Source: Rhizobiaceae bacterium | Lineage (GTDB): Bacteria; Pseudomonadota; Alphaproteobacteria; Rhizobiales; Rhizobiaceae | Direction of reading: 5' to 3' | DNA length: 64,000 bases | Assembly (NCBI GenBank): GCA_028279875.1 | Contig: JANQMU010000011.1 | Coordinates: forward strand, 1-64,000 | Part shown: positions 23,208 through 31,622 of the stretch, in pieces | How the letters are laid out: every line of letters starts with the position of its first letter | Position numbering within the stretch: position 1 is the stretch's first letter | Program-made: the position numbers and the translations under genes | Notes under the pieces: model-generated | What the model was told of the DNA's origin: nothing | What the model saw: the letters and a program-made list of their open reading frames with translations, nothing else | The model's database searches: none

Positions 23208-25358
23208 ATGACCGACACGCACCGATCAACCGACTGGTACCGCATAAGCGAGGCATGCCCGCGGCTGCGCCGGGAGGTGCGGATTGTCCGGCATATCTAT
23301 CTGGGTCAGCCCTGGTACGTGCTGACTGATCGAACCGGCACCAAGGTTCATCGTCTCACCCCCGCTGCGCATGAGGTGGCCGGGCGGCTCGACGGGGTGC
23401 GGACCGTCGCCGAGATCTGGCAGGACCTGACCGAGCGTCTGGCCGAGGATGCACCCACGCAGGACGAGATTGTGCGTCTGCTGTCCCAACTGCATCAGTC
23501 GGACCTGCTGGATAATGCCGAGACGCCCATGCTCGAGGATATGCTGGAACGGCGCGACAAGGACCGCATGCAGAAATGGAAGAAACTGCTGCTCAATCCC
23601 TTGTCGATGACAGTGCCGCTGATCGACCCGGACACATTCCTGACGGTGCTGGCGCGCATGATGGCTGTGGTGCCCCGCAGGCTGTGGTGGCTGGCGGCCT
23701 TCGCGATTATCGCAGCGGCGCTGATGATGCTGCCGTTGCAGTGGAATGCGCTGACCGCGCGTGGGCTGGAGGGTTTTCTCGACCTCGAAAACATCGCGCT
23801 CATCGCGCTTATCTACCCGGTGGTCAAGGCGATCCATGAGATCGGGCATGGCGTCACCGTCCGCAGCCGGGGCGGCGAGGTGCATGAGATGGGTTTGATG
23901 TTCATTGCCTTCTACCCGATCCCGTATGTCGAAGCCTCGGCCGCACTCTCCTTTCCAAACAAATGGGACCGCGCCGCCGTTGCCGCGGCCGGTGTGATTG
24001 TCGAACTGGTGATCGCGGCCGTCGCCTTTTTCCTGTGGACCCAGTCAGAGCCCGGCACGGTGCGTACGATCCTTTTCAACACGATGGTGATCTCGGGAGT
24101 TTCGACGCTGGCGGTCAACGGCAACCCGCTGCTGAAATTCGACGGCTACCATGCGCTCTGCGATGTGATCGAAATTCCCAACCTCGCCAAGCGCGGCAAT
24201 GAATGGTGGGGCGAGGTGGTGCGGGTCTATATTCTCGGCACCGGGGAGCGGATGCGCACGCGCATGCAGATCGGAAACTGGGAGCGCATCTGGTTCGCGC
24301 TCTACCCACCTTCGGCCTTTGTCTATCGCATCTTCATCTCGCTCACCATTGCGCTTTTCGTCGCCACCACATATCGGCTGATAGGCGCGCTGCTGGCGAT
24401 CTGGTCGGTATCGCTGATGCTGATCTGGCCGGTGCTCAAGACCGCGCATAAGGGCCTGACCGACCCGCGCATCCAACGGGTCGGACGGCGTGCAGCCGTT
24501 GGTGCGGGAGTCACCGGCGCCGGGCTGGCGGCCCTGCTCTTTGCCGTGCCGCTGCCGCACTATGCAGTGGTGCAGGGGGTGGTCTGGCTGCCGGAGGAGG
24601 CGATCGTGCGCGCGCCGCAGCCGGGACGTATCGTGGCGCAGCATGTCGGGCACGGATCGGCGGTGACCCGGGGTGCGCTGCTTTTCACCGTTGCGGCGCC
24701 TGACCTGGAGGCGGAGGCGCAAGTGCGCACCGCGCGGCTCGCCCGCGCCGAGGCGCAATATGCCGCCGCCCGTGCCGAGGGACAGGCCATCGCCGCCAGA
24801 TTTCGCGAAGGTGTCAAGGAAGCGACCATCGCCAAGGCAGATGCCGAGGCGCGCCTGGCGCAGCTCTCGGTGCGCGCGGCCTTGCCCGGGCAGCTCGACC
24901 TGCCCATGACGGCCAAACTTGAGGGACAGTTCTTTGCCCGCGGCGACGTGATCGGCCATGTGCTGCCCGAGGGTGATCCGGTTGTTCGCGTGGCGGTGCC
25001 GCAGCACCTTGCGGCGCTGATGGCGCGTGAAACGCGCGGGATCGAGCTGCGCTTTGCCGCCGCACCGGGCCGTATTCTGTCCGCAACGGTGTTGCGCGTG
25101 GTGCCTGCCGGAGGCGATGCGCTGCCCTCGCCCGTTCTGTCGCTCGACGGCGGCGGCCCCTTCGCCACACTGCCGGGGGATGGGTCGCTGCGGACGGCGA
25201 CACAACTCTTTCAGCTTGACCTCGGCCTGCCTGCAGATGCTTTGCGCCCGGCCTACGGAATGCGCGCGCATGTGCGCTTTGCTTTTGCGCCGAAGCCGCT
25301 GGCGGCGCGGGTGGGGCGTGCGATACGGACGCTCTTCCTAGTGAATTTCGATGTCTGA
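23208..25358 (+). CDS. PqqD-like / M50 site-2-type metalloprotease / HlyD fusion membrane protein (716 aa)
   Basis: Three parts. Residues ~20-105 resemble a PqqD-type winged helix, the fold used as a peptide-recognition element in RiPP systems. Residues ~150-440 are an M50 membrane peptidase core with the zinc motif HEIGH (210-214) and the distal ligand motif NPLLKFDGY, plus about six hydrophobic segments. Residues ~460-716 are HlyD-like, with a lipoyl half around VRAPQPGRIVAQHVGHGSAV and an Ala/Arg-rich helical hairpin. Both catalytic motifs are intact. M50/HlyD fusions are known from peptide-export contexts. It starts one base after the preceding stop and overlaps the SecA-like gene by 8 bp. 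I infer recognition or processing of the exported giant protein; the actual substrate is unknown. Confidence 0.85.
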   Translation: MTDTHRSTDWYRISEACPRLRREVRIVRHIYLGQPWYVLTDRTGTKVHRLTPAAHEVAGRLDGVRTVAEIWQDLTERLAEDAPTQDEIVRLLSQLHQSDLLDNAETPMLEDMLERRDKDRMQKWKKLLLNPLSMTVPLIDPDTFLTVLARMMAVVPRRLWWLAAFAIIAAALMMLPLQWNALTARGLEGFLDLENIALIALIYPVVKAIHEIGHGVTVRSRGGEVHEMGLMFIAFYPIPYVEASAALSFPNKWDRAAVAAAGVIVELVIAAVAFFLWTQSEPGTVRTILFNTMVISGVSTLAVNGNPLLKFDGYHALCDVIEIPNLAKRGNEWWGEVVRVYILGTGERMRTRMQIGNWERIWFALYPPSAFVYRIFISLTIALFVATTYRLIGALLAIWSVSLMLIWPVLKTAHKGLTDPRIQRVGRRAAVGAGVTGAGLAALLFAVPLPHYAVVQGVVWLPEEAIVRAPQPGRIVAQHVGHGSAVTRGALLFTVAAPDLEAEAQVRTARLARAEAQYAAARAEGQAIAARFREGVKEATIAKADAEARLAQLSVRAALPGQLDLPMTAKLEGQFFARGDVIGHVLPEGDPVVRVAVPQHLAALMARETRGIELRFAAAPGRILSATVLRVVPAGGDALPSPVLSLDGGGPFATLPGDGSLRTATQLFQLDLGLPADALRPAYGMRAHVRFAFAPKPLAARVGRAIRTLFLVNFDV

Positions 25359-27357
25359 CGCGGCCCGACCCTGGTACGCCGCGGACCGCGCCGACACCGT
25401 CGAGCCCGAGCGCAGGCCGCGGGCGCCGCGCCGTTCGGACGAGGTTGTGACGATGCTACTGTCGTACCTGCGTAACGCGAGCATCGGGCCGGGTCTGCTG
25501 AGCTGGCTGGAGACGCGCGACGTGATGCGGATTGGCCGCAAGCTGCGCAAACTGGATGATGCCGCGCTCGCCAGGAAAGTGCGCGAGCAGGCGCCGCTGC
25601 TGCTCTCGCGAGGCCTGCGCGGGCGGCCCATGCGCATCGCGGCGGCGGGCGTGCGCGAAATGACGTATCGCAAGCTCGGTATGCGGCAGCATCCGGTGCA
25701 AATCACTGGCGGGCTGGCCCTGACGCGTGGGCGTATTGTCGAGATGGCGACGGGCGAGGGCAAGACGATCACCACGCTCATCCCCGCCGTCCTGGTCGCG
25801 CTCACCGGCACGCCGGTGCATGTTATCACGGTCAACAATTATCTTGCCGCCCGTGACGCGGAAACGCTTGCTCCGGTGCTCGGGGCGCATGGCTTCACGC
25901 ATGGGGTCATCACCGAGGAGACCGAGCATCACTTGCGTCCGGGTATCTACGGCTCGGATATTGTCTTTTCCACCAATTCCGACGTTGCCTTTGATTATCT
26001 TAGAGACCGGCTGGCAACGGGGCGCGACCGCACGGCTTTGGCCACGCTGGCGCGGCGTGTTCTGGGCGTGGACGGGGGGCGCGACGCGGCGCGGATTGTC
26101 ACGCGCGGACTCGGCTTCGCCGTCATCGACGAAGTGGACAGCATCCTTATCGACGAGGCGCAGACACCGCTCATTATCACGGCCGAGCGGCCCGGCGGGG
26201 ACGAGGCGCGCAGCGCGGACGAGATGATGCTGGCGCTCGCTGCCACGCTGGAAGAGGGGGTGCACTACCGGCTCGATCGCAAGGCGCGCTCGGTCCGCCT
26301 GCTGCCGCCCGTCGACGATGTGCTGGCCGGGCTGGTGCCGCCCAGTCCGGCGCTCGTTCCCGAGATGGCCCGGCGCGAGGCGATCGTGCAGGCTCTTTCG
26401 GCACTGTATCTGTATCTTAGGGACGAGCATTACATCCTGACCGAAGACGGCCTCGCGCTGGTCGACGAATTTACCGGACGGGTAATGACCGACCGGCAAT
26501 GGCAGAGCGGGCTGCACCAGATGGTCGAAGCCAAGGAGCGGGTTGAGCGTTCCGGGACGCGCGAGACGCTTGCGCAGATCACCTACCAGACTTTTTTTGC
26601 CCGGTATCTCTGGTTTGCCGGCATGACCGGCACCGCTTCAGAGGTGGCGCGCGAGTTGCGGCTCAGCCACGGGCGCGCAGTGCTGCGCGTGCCGACCCAT
26701 CGACGGGTGCGGCGGCGCACGGCGCGCACCCGGCTCTTTGGCCGCTCGGAGCGCCGCTGGATCGCCGTGGCAAAGGCAGCCGCGAAAATGGCGGCCAGGG
26801 GACGACCGGTGCTGATCGGCACGCGCTCTGTCGCCGCCTCGGAAGACATCGCCGAGCGGCTGAGCCAGGCGGGGCAGACACCGGTCGTGCTGAATGCGAG
26901 ACAGGACGCGGACGAAGCCGCCATCGTCGCCGAGGCGGGACAGGCCGGCCGCATCACCGTCGCCACCAACATGGCCGGGCGCGGCACTGATATTCCCGTG
27001 CCCGCCGATATCGAGGCGCGGGGCGGACTGCATGTCATCGTGACCGAATTTCACAGCTCGTCCCGCATCGACCGCCAGTTGATCGGCCGCACCGGGCGGC
27101 AGGGCCAGCGCGGCTCGGCAGCAGCCTATGTGTCCCTCGAGGACGCATTATTCACCGACATGGCACCGGGGATGGTACGGCTACTGAGCTGGATCAGCCT
27201 GCTTTGGCCCGGGCGACTGCCGGGGTCATGGGCTACGCTCTTGCGCAACATCGCCCAGGCCCGATCCGAGCGGCGCGGTCGCAAACGTCGCGCCGACACC
27301 GTGCGGCGGACACGCAAACAGGACAAGGCGCTGGGGTTCCGGCCCGATAACATCTGA
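25351..27357 (+). CDS. Short SecA-like translocase ATPase (668 aa)
   Basis: SecA-family DEAD-motor protein. Visible motifs are Walker A ATGEGKT (~132-138), the STNSDVAFDYLRDRL region, Walker B/DEVD as VIDEVDSILIDEAQTPLIIT (~258), GRGTDIPV (~543) and the arginine-finger motif GRTGRQGQRGSA (~580). At 668 residues it is much shorter than housekeeping SecA (~850-900); the usual C-terminal linker and CxCxSG...CH zinc-binding tail are absent. It ends the operon with the giant protein, GAF-HlyD and M50-HlyD genes, and its start overlaps the stop of the M50 gene. That supports a dedicated, accessory role in exporting the giant protein rather than general secretion. The housekeeping secA should lie elsewhere; none is in this window. 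Confidence 0.88.
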   Translation: MSDAARPWYAADRADTVEPERRPRAPRRSDEVVTMLLSYLRNASIGPGLLSWLETRDVMRIGRKLRKLDDAALARKVREQAPLLLSRGLRGRPMRIAAAGVREMTYRKLGMRQHPVQITGGLALTRGRIVEMATGEGKTITTLIPAVLVALTGTPVHVITVNNYLAARDAETLAPVLGAHGFTHGVITEETEHHLRPGIYGSDIVFSTNSDVAFDYLRDRLATGRDRTALATLARRVLGVDGGRDAARIVTRGLGFAVIDEVDSILIDEAQTPLIITAERPGGDEARSADEMMLALAATLEEGVHYRLDRKARSVRLLPPVDDVLAGLVPPSPALVPEMARREAIVQALSALYLYLRDEHYILTEDGLALVDEFTGRVMTDRQWQSGLHQMVEAKERVERSGTRETLAQITYQTFFARYLWFAGMTGTASEVARELRLSHGRAVLRVPTHRRVRRRTARTRLFGRSERRWIAVAKAAAKMAARGRPVLIGTRSVAASEDIAERLSQAGQTPVVLNARQDADEAAIVAEAGQAGRITVATNMAGRGTDIPVPADIEARGGLHVIVTEFHSSSRIDRQLIGRTGRQGQRGSAAAYVSLEDALFTDMAPGMVRLLSWISLLWPGRLPGSWATLLRNIAQARSERRGRKRRADTVRRTRKQDKALGFRPDNI

Positions 27358-27539
27358 CAGCGCGGGGCCGCATGGCCTCTCCCGTGAGTAGCGCGACGTC
27401 CGTGTCACCGTTATCTTCATTCTCCCGAACCACCGGAGCGAGTGGGATGGAAAAGAGGCGGATGGGCAGTATGTTGCGAAAGACCTGGGGACAGGGCCCG
27501 TGCCGGTCATGGCGCCGTTCGTCGCCGGCTTTGCAGCGA

Positions 27540-28673
27540 TCAGCGCCCCGATGTCAGTTGCTTTGTGGCGACATTGACCGCTTCGGTCCGGTTGGCGACA
27601 TTGAGGGTTTCGAGAATGCGGGACACATGAAACGTCACGGTTCGGCCGCTGATTTTCAGGATGACCGCGATCTCCGGATTCGACTTACCCTGGCAGATCC
27701 AGAAGAGAACTTCCGCCTGGCGCTCGGTCAGTCCCATGCATTCAAGCGGCTTTGGTGATGTGGCCTCCGGGAAACGCTCGGTCAGCAGGCAGCATCCGCC
27801 TTCCGGTTCATTGGACAGAAACCGGATAATCAGCTTTTCCGCCTCGGCATTGAACACCAGCGGCGGCGGCTTGACACCAGCTTTGGATCTGCCGGCGACC
27901 CATGTTTCCACGCTCGGCGGAAGCCGGTCGTCATCGGGGCGTTTCCGTTCGAAGAATGTAGCCAGATTGGCGCGGGCAAGCGCGGTTGCCTTCACAATCC
28001 GGCAATTGCGATCAACTTCAATCCACCCGGCGCCGATCCGTTCGAGGGCCTCTTCGTTGCGCTCAAGACGGGCGCTCATGAGCGTGTGTTGCCGGGCGTT
28101 CCGGTAGGCCCGCGTCAGGTGCGGCTGCAAGACCGCCAGAATAGCCCTTTCCCTCTCGGTGAAGTCGCTTTTCTTCCGGTTGAAGGCAAAGGCCACGATA
28201 TTCGTATCCTCCAGCGGCAATGCCACCGCCATCTGATGTTGGCCGCTGATATCGCGATATACAGTCTGGTAAATGCCGGTGTTGTGCCATTCTTCGGATG
28301 AAAGGAAATCGCTGATTTTCTTTGGTGTGCCTCGGGCTCGTGTGCTGTGTTCGATAAGCGGATTCTGATTCATGATCCTTTCGAAGACAAGCTGAACCTT
28401 GTGCCAATGGGATTGCCCGAACGGTGAATCAATGACCGTCGTCGTTCGCCGTGCGTCATAGTCGACCTCATTATAGGCCGCCATGTCTGAATTCATCAAA
28501 CACGGCAGTTCCTGCATGGTCGTAACGATAAAGCCCTCCAGATCCTGAATGGCGTAGATCTTCTCCAAAGCCCGATTGATGGCTGCATAGTTTTGGTTTG
28601 TCAGATTCATGTCGTTCCAAGGCTTCTCCCTCGACCGGAAGCTCCCGGCCGAAACATTGTGCGCCCCGCTCAT
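27540..28673 (-). CDS. LuxR-type transcriptional regulator (377 aa)
   Basis: The C-terminal ~60 residues are a LuxR/NarL-type helix-turn-helix (LTERQAEVLFWICQGKSNPE, then a recognition helix around GRTVTFHVSRILETLNV). The first ~280 residues are a sensory region without a recognised pocket signature; no receiver-domain Asp pattern is seen, so it is probably not a response regulator. An alternative ATG at 28610 (MNLTNQNY) would remove 21 residues; the longer start has AGGAG 12 bases upstream, inside a 20-bp tandem repeat. It converges on the secretion operon and is the only gene between it and the nucleoside locus. Its target is unknown. Confidence 0.82.
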   Translation of the reverse strand: MSGAHNVSAGSFRSREKPWNDMNLTNQNYAAINRALEKIYAIQDLEGFIVTTMQELPCLMNSDMAAYNEVDYDARRTTTVIDSPFGQSHWHKVQLVFERIMNQNPLIEHSTRARGTPKKISDFLSSEEWHNTGIYQTVYRDISGQHQMAVALPLEDTNIVAFAFNRKKSDFTERERAILAVLQPHLTRAYRNARQHTLMSARLERNEEALERIGAGWIEVDRNCRIVKATALARANLATFFERKRPDDDRLPPSVETWVAGRSKAGVKPPPLVFNAEAEKLIIRFLSNEPEGGCCLLTERFPEATSPKPLECMGLTERQAEVLFWICQGKSNPEIAVILKISGRTVTFHVSRILETLNVANRTEAVNVATKQLTSGR

Positions 28674-28684
28674 TGCACGCCATC

Positions 28685-28724
28685 TCTCCTCGATACGCCG
28701 CCGGTCTCCTCGATACGCCGCCGG
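28685..28724. repeat. 20-bp perfect tandem duplication
   Basis: The unit TCTCCTCGATACGCCGCCGG occurs twice head to tail with no mismatch, just upstream of the start of the LuxR-type gene. On the - strand each copy contains AGGAG. It could be a recent slippage duplication or a pair of regulator sites. Confidence 0.85.
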
Positions 28725-29025
28725 ATTTCCGGCAACAGCTATTGCCTCGGCACCACGGTGGCGGGCCGTTCATAAGGGTCGACATCAATGCAATTTTACC
28801 GGACAGCGGGTTCTGTGGCGCCGCTGCTCAGCATCGCCCCGTGCCGGGGACTTTCTTCTCTAATTCAGTGCCGAGCCGACATTGGAATCCCATTTCGCCA
28901 AAAGTCGAGGACAGGCAACGGTTGACCTCTTTGAAAAATTTTCACGTGACACACATCATCGCTGAAATCGAACACGACCATGGACAATATTTTCTATAAA
29001 CATTATGGACAGTCAATAGTAATAA

Positions 29026-29048
29026 TAAATTTTCATTGCGAAAATTTA
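29026..29048. repeat. AT-rich inverted repeat, 9-bp arms
   Basis: TAAATTTTC and GAAAATTTA form perfect arms around the spacer ATTGC, inside the AT-rich island. It could be a regulator site or a weak hairpin; there is no neighbouring gene start within 300 bases. Confidence 0.6.
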
Positions 29049-29491
29049 GAGGCAAGGCAATAGAAACCTCCCGATTCATTCCCGATTGGAAAACCTTTGA
29101 TTTTGCAGGAAAAATAGCATTTGGTACAACTTAAGGGGGTTTGAGGATTTACATCAATCTCTGCGGCCCCGCCATTTTTTGTTTCCAATTCGGAAATAGA
29201 TACTTTTAATTTGGATCGGGTGCTGATCCGATCGGCGAATTGTGGGGAAAGACTGGCCAAGAAGATTGCCGATATCAGGCGACCCGAAACCGTACAGCGT
29301 CTTCAGCGGCCAGCGCAAATTCATGATCGACATGCCAGCGGACTTCTCGTTCAACCGGCCGCGTCTTCCAGCTTCAGACCAACAGATGTTTCAGCACCCA
29401 GGGGTTCACAATCTTCAATTACGCAGCTTGGACCTGCGTCTCCTTGCGATGCCAGGCGAAGTTTTTCAGCGCTGGCGTCCTGCACTGGCGG

Positions 29492-30577
29492 TTACGATTG
29501 CCGGGCGAGGCGTTGTCCGCTTTTCGGGTCAAACAGGTGTATATCGTCCTGCGACACCGACAGTTTGATGTCCTCATCATCGCGGACGCCACTGCGGCTT
29601 TCCAGCAGGCAGGTCATTTCCGATCCGCCAATATTCGCGGTCACGATGGTGTTGCCGCCCGTGAACTCGGTCATGAAGACCTTGCCGTTCAGGTGATGCC
29701 GGCCGGGTGAAGTCGACAGATGCTCTGGCCGAATGCCGACAATGATGTCCGTGCCGTCGGCACATGCGACACGGTCCTCAAGTTCGATTGACTGGCCATC
29801 GGAAAAGCTGATCGCCTGCGCATGTTCCGCCGTATTTCTCAGTTGAGCAGGAACGAGATTCATACGAGGACTGCCGATGAATCCGGCGACGAACAGGTTT
29901 GCGGGATCCACATAGAGTTCCTCCGGCCGGCCCATTTGCGAAACATCACCGTTGCGCATGACGACAACCCGGTCCGCGAGGGTCATGGCCTCGATCTGAT
30001 CATGCGTCACATAGATCGTGGTGCGCCGGGTCATCTTGTGGAATCTCTTGATTTCGCCGCGCATCTGTACGCGAAGCAGCGCATCAAGGTTCGACAGCGG
30101 CTCGTCAAACAGAAACACCGACGGATTTCTGACTATGGCCCGCCCCATGGCGACCCGCTGCCGCTGTCCTCCCGAGAGCTGCGCCGGCCTTCTGTCAAGC
30201 AAGTCCGAAATCTCGAGGAGCCGGGCCGCATCCGCGACGCGTTTCTTGATTTCGGATTTGGGCAGCCGCGAAATCCTCAGATTAAGTCCGATATTGTCCC
30301 CGACGCTCATATGCGGATACAGCGCGTAGTTCTGAAAGACCATCGCAATGTTGCGCTTCTTGGGCGACCAGTCGTTGACGCGCTTTCCCTGGATCAGGAT
30401 ATCGCCGCCGGAGGCCTCCTCAAGTCCGGCCACCATGCGCAACGTCGTGGACTTGCCGCAACCTGACGGCCCGACAAGGGCAACGAACTCGCCATTATCA
30501 ATATTAAGGTCAAGCGACTTGATGACCTCAACATCGCCGTAGCGCTTGTTGATCTGCCGGAGTTCAATGCTTCCCAT
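29492..30577 (-). CDS. CUT1-type ABC transporter ATP-binding protein (UgpC/MalK-like, 361 aa)
   Basis: Motor ATPase of the importer encoded just upstream. Walker A is GPSGCGKST (~36-44), Q-loop QNYALYPHM, signature LSGGQRQRV, Walker B VFLFDEPLSNLD and the H-loop TH in VTHDQIEAM. The C-terminal ~120 residues form the MalK-type regulatory OB-fold (FIGSPRMNLVPA onward). Length is normal. The start lies inside the end of the nucleoside hydrolase gene (14-bp overlap), so it is the last gene of an operon of binding protein, two permeases, hydrolase and ATPase. Family members import glycerol-phosphate, sugars or polyols; here the neighbouring nucleoside hydrolase suggests a nucleoside or pentoside. 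Confidence 0.92.
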   Translation of the reverse strand: MGSIELRQINKRYGDVEVIKSLDLNIDNGEFVALVGPSGCGKSTTLRMVAGLEEASGGDILIQGKRVNDWSPKKRNIAMVFQNYALYPHMSVGDNIGLNLRISRLPKSEIKKRVADAARLLEISDLLDRRPAQLSGGQRQRVAMGRAIVRNPSVFLFDEPLSNLDALLRVQMRGEIKRFHKMTRRTTIYVTHDQIEAMTLADRVVVMRNGDVSQMGRPEELYVDPANLFVAGFIGSPRMNLVPAQLRNTAEHAQAISFSDGQSIELEDRVACADGTDIIVGIRPEHLSTSPGRHHLNGKVFMTEFTGGNTIVTANIGGSEMTCLLESRSGVRDDEDIKLSVSQDDIHLFDPKSGQRLARQS

Positions 30578-31604
30578 CGGAGCTGCCCGTAGCTTGATTC
30601 GAACCGGGGATCGGCCGGGTCATGCATTCCATGAGATATTTCTCAAAGGCGGCGACATCCACGCCAACGGTCACCCGCGCATGCGGACCGTCGGCAGACG
30701 GGTAAAGCCACGGATGCCCGTTGGACAGGAATTTGTCCGCGTCCTGGCGCATTGTGACATAGTCGCAGAACTCCGGGTGGGCGACGATCGCCAGTGTGAG
30801 CAAATCCCACATGGCCGCGCCCTCGCTGCCGTCCTTGTAGTCGACAAGGTTGACCCATCGCCGTGCGGCATCGGACAAAAACCGATGGAACGGTCCTTCG
30901 ACCGCGGCCATCCGCTCGACATCCGCATCCCTAAGACGCACACGCGCACATACATTGACCGTGGCGTAAGTCATCGGTATGCCCGAATTCATCACGATGG
31001 CCGTGGCCTCGGGATCGTAGATGGTGTTGAGTTTGATGACATGGCGCCACAATTCCGGATCCGTTCGGCCGATATAGCTCTCCCACCAGGGCTCTATCGA
31101 ACCGCCCATATGCACCACGCCCTTGACCAACGGAGCAATCTCGGGATCGACCATCAACGCAACTGCAAGATTGGTCATTGACCCTTCCTTCACGATGACC
31201 ACTTCGCCCGGGTATTTGCGAACGGTTTCGATAATCAATTGATGCGCAGGCATCGGCTCTATAGCGCCTGTCGCGGCGGGCAATTCGACACTGCCGTTCC
31301 ACAGCTCCGCAGCCTTTATGCTGCTCTCTGCGAGCAATTCGAAATGCGCGCTCACATTCTGCAGAATGGGAAAATCGCGGCCGGCACCGACAGGGATATC
31401 GGTCCGTCCGGCCAGTTCCAGCATTCGAACGGTAATGTCCGTCGCTTCGTGGGCGTAGCAATTGCCGGAACAGGTCGTGACCCCCACCAGGTCGAAATCG
31501 TCACTAGCCAACGCCATGGCGAGGGCAAGACCGTCGTCGACATCGCGGGCGGTCATCCCGCAGGCATTGTCGATATCGAGTATTATTGGCGTCGGCTTCA
31601 TCAT
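30564..31604 (-). CDS. Nucleoside hydrolase family protein, divergent (346 aa)
   Basis: Member of the calcium-dependent nucleoside N-ribohydrolase family, which splits nucleosides into ribose and base. The usual N-terminal DxDxGxDD signature is stretched here to DIDNACGMTARDVDDGLAL, so the aspartates remain but with an insertion. The distal metal-site segment reads EGAAMWDLLTLA where active homologues usually carry a His two residues before the Asp. Specificity may therefore differ from classical purine or pyrimidine hydrolases. It is encoded between permease and ATPase genes of an ABC importer, suggesting that it works on the imported compound. ATG at 31601 is an equally possible start. No signal peptide is seen, so it is cytoplasmic. 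Confidence 0.85.
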   Translation of the reverse strand: MMKPTPIILDIDNACGMTARDVDDGLALAMALASDDFDLVGVTTCSGNCYAHEATDITVRMLELAGRTDIPVGAGRDFPILQNVSAHFELLAESSIKAAELWNGSVELPAATGAIEPMPAHQLIIETVRKYPGEVVIVKEGSMTNLAVALMVDPEIAPLVKGVVHMGGSIEPWWESYIGRTDPELWRHVIKLNTIYDPEATAIVMNSGIPMTYATVNVCARVRLRDADVERMAAVEGPFHRFLSDAARRWVNLVDYKDGSEGAAMWDLLTLAIVAHPEFCDYVTMRQDADKFLSNGHPWLYPSADGPHARVTVGVDVAAFEKYLMECMTRPIPGSNQATGSSDGKH

Positions 31605-31622
31605 GCGGTCTCCGCGTTTGAT

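Larger units (their letters stand above)
28674..29491. other. Gene-free AT-rich stretch upstream of the LuxR gene
   Basis: I see no gene here. From about 28,960 to 29,230 the sequence is clearly AT-rich against its surroundings. It holds the tandem repeat at 28685-28724, a 13-bp palindrome TGAAAAATTTTCA (28932-28944) and an inverted repeat with 9-bp arms (29026-29048). The GC-richer part 29,240-29,490 has short open frames on both strands, none with a recognisable family or a good start signal. It may be decayed coding or mobile sequence. Confidence 0.5.

Noticed and set aside
29154-29568. Short frames on both strands between the LuxR and ATPase genes
   Set aside because: No conserved motif, poor starts, unusual composition; kept only as part of the gene-free stretch.
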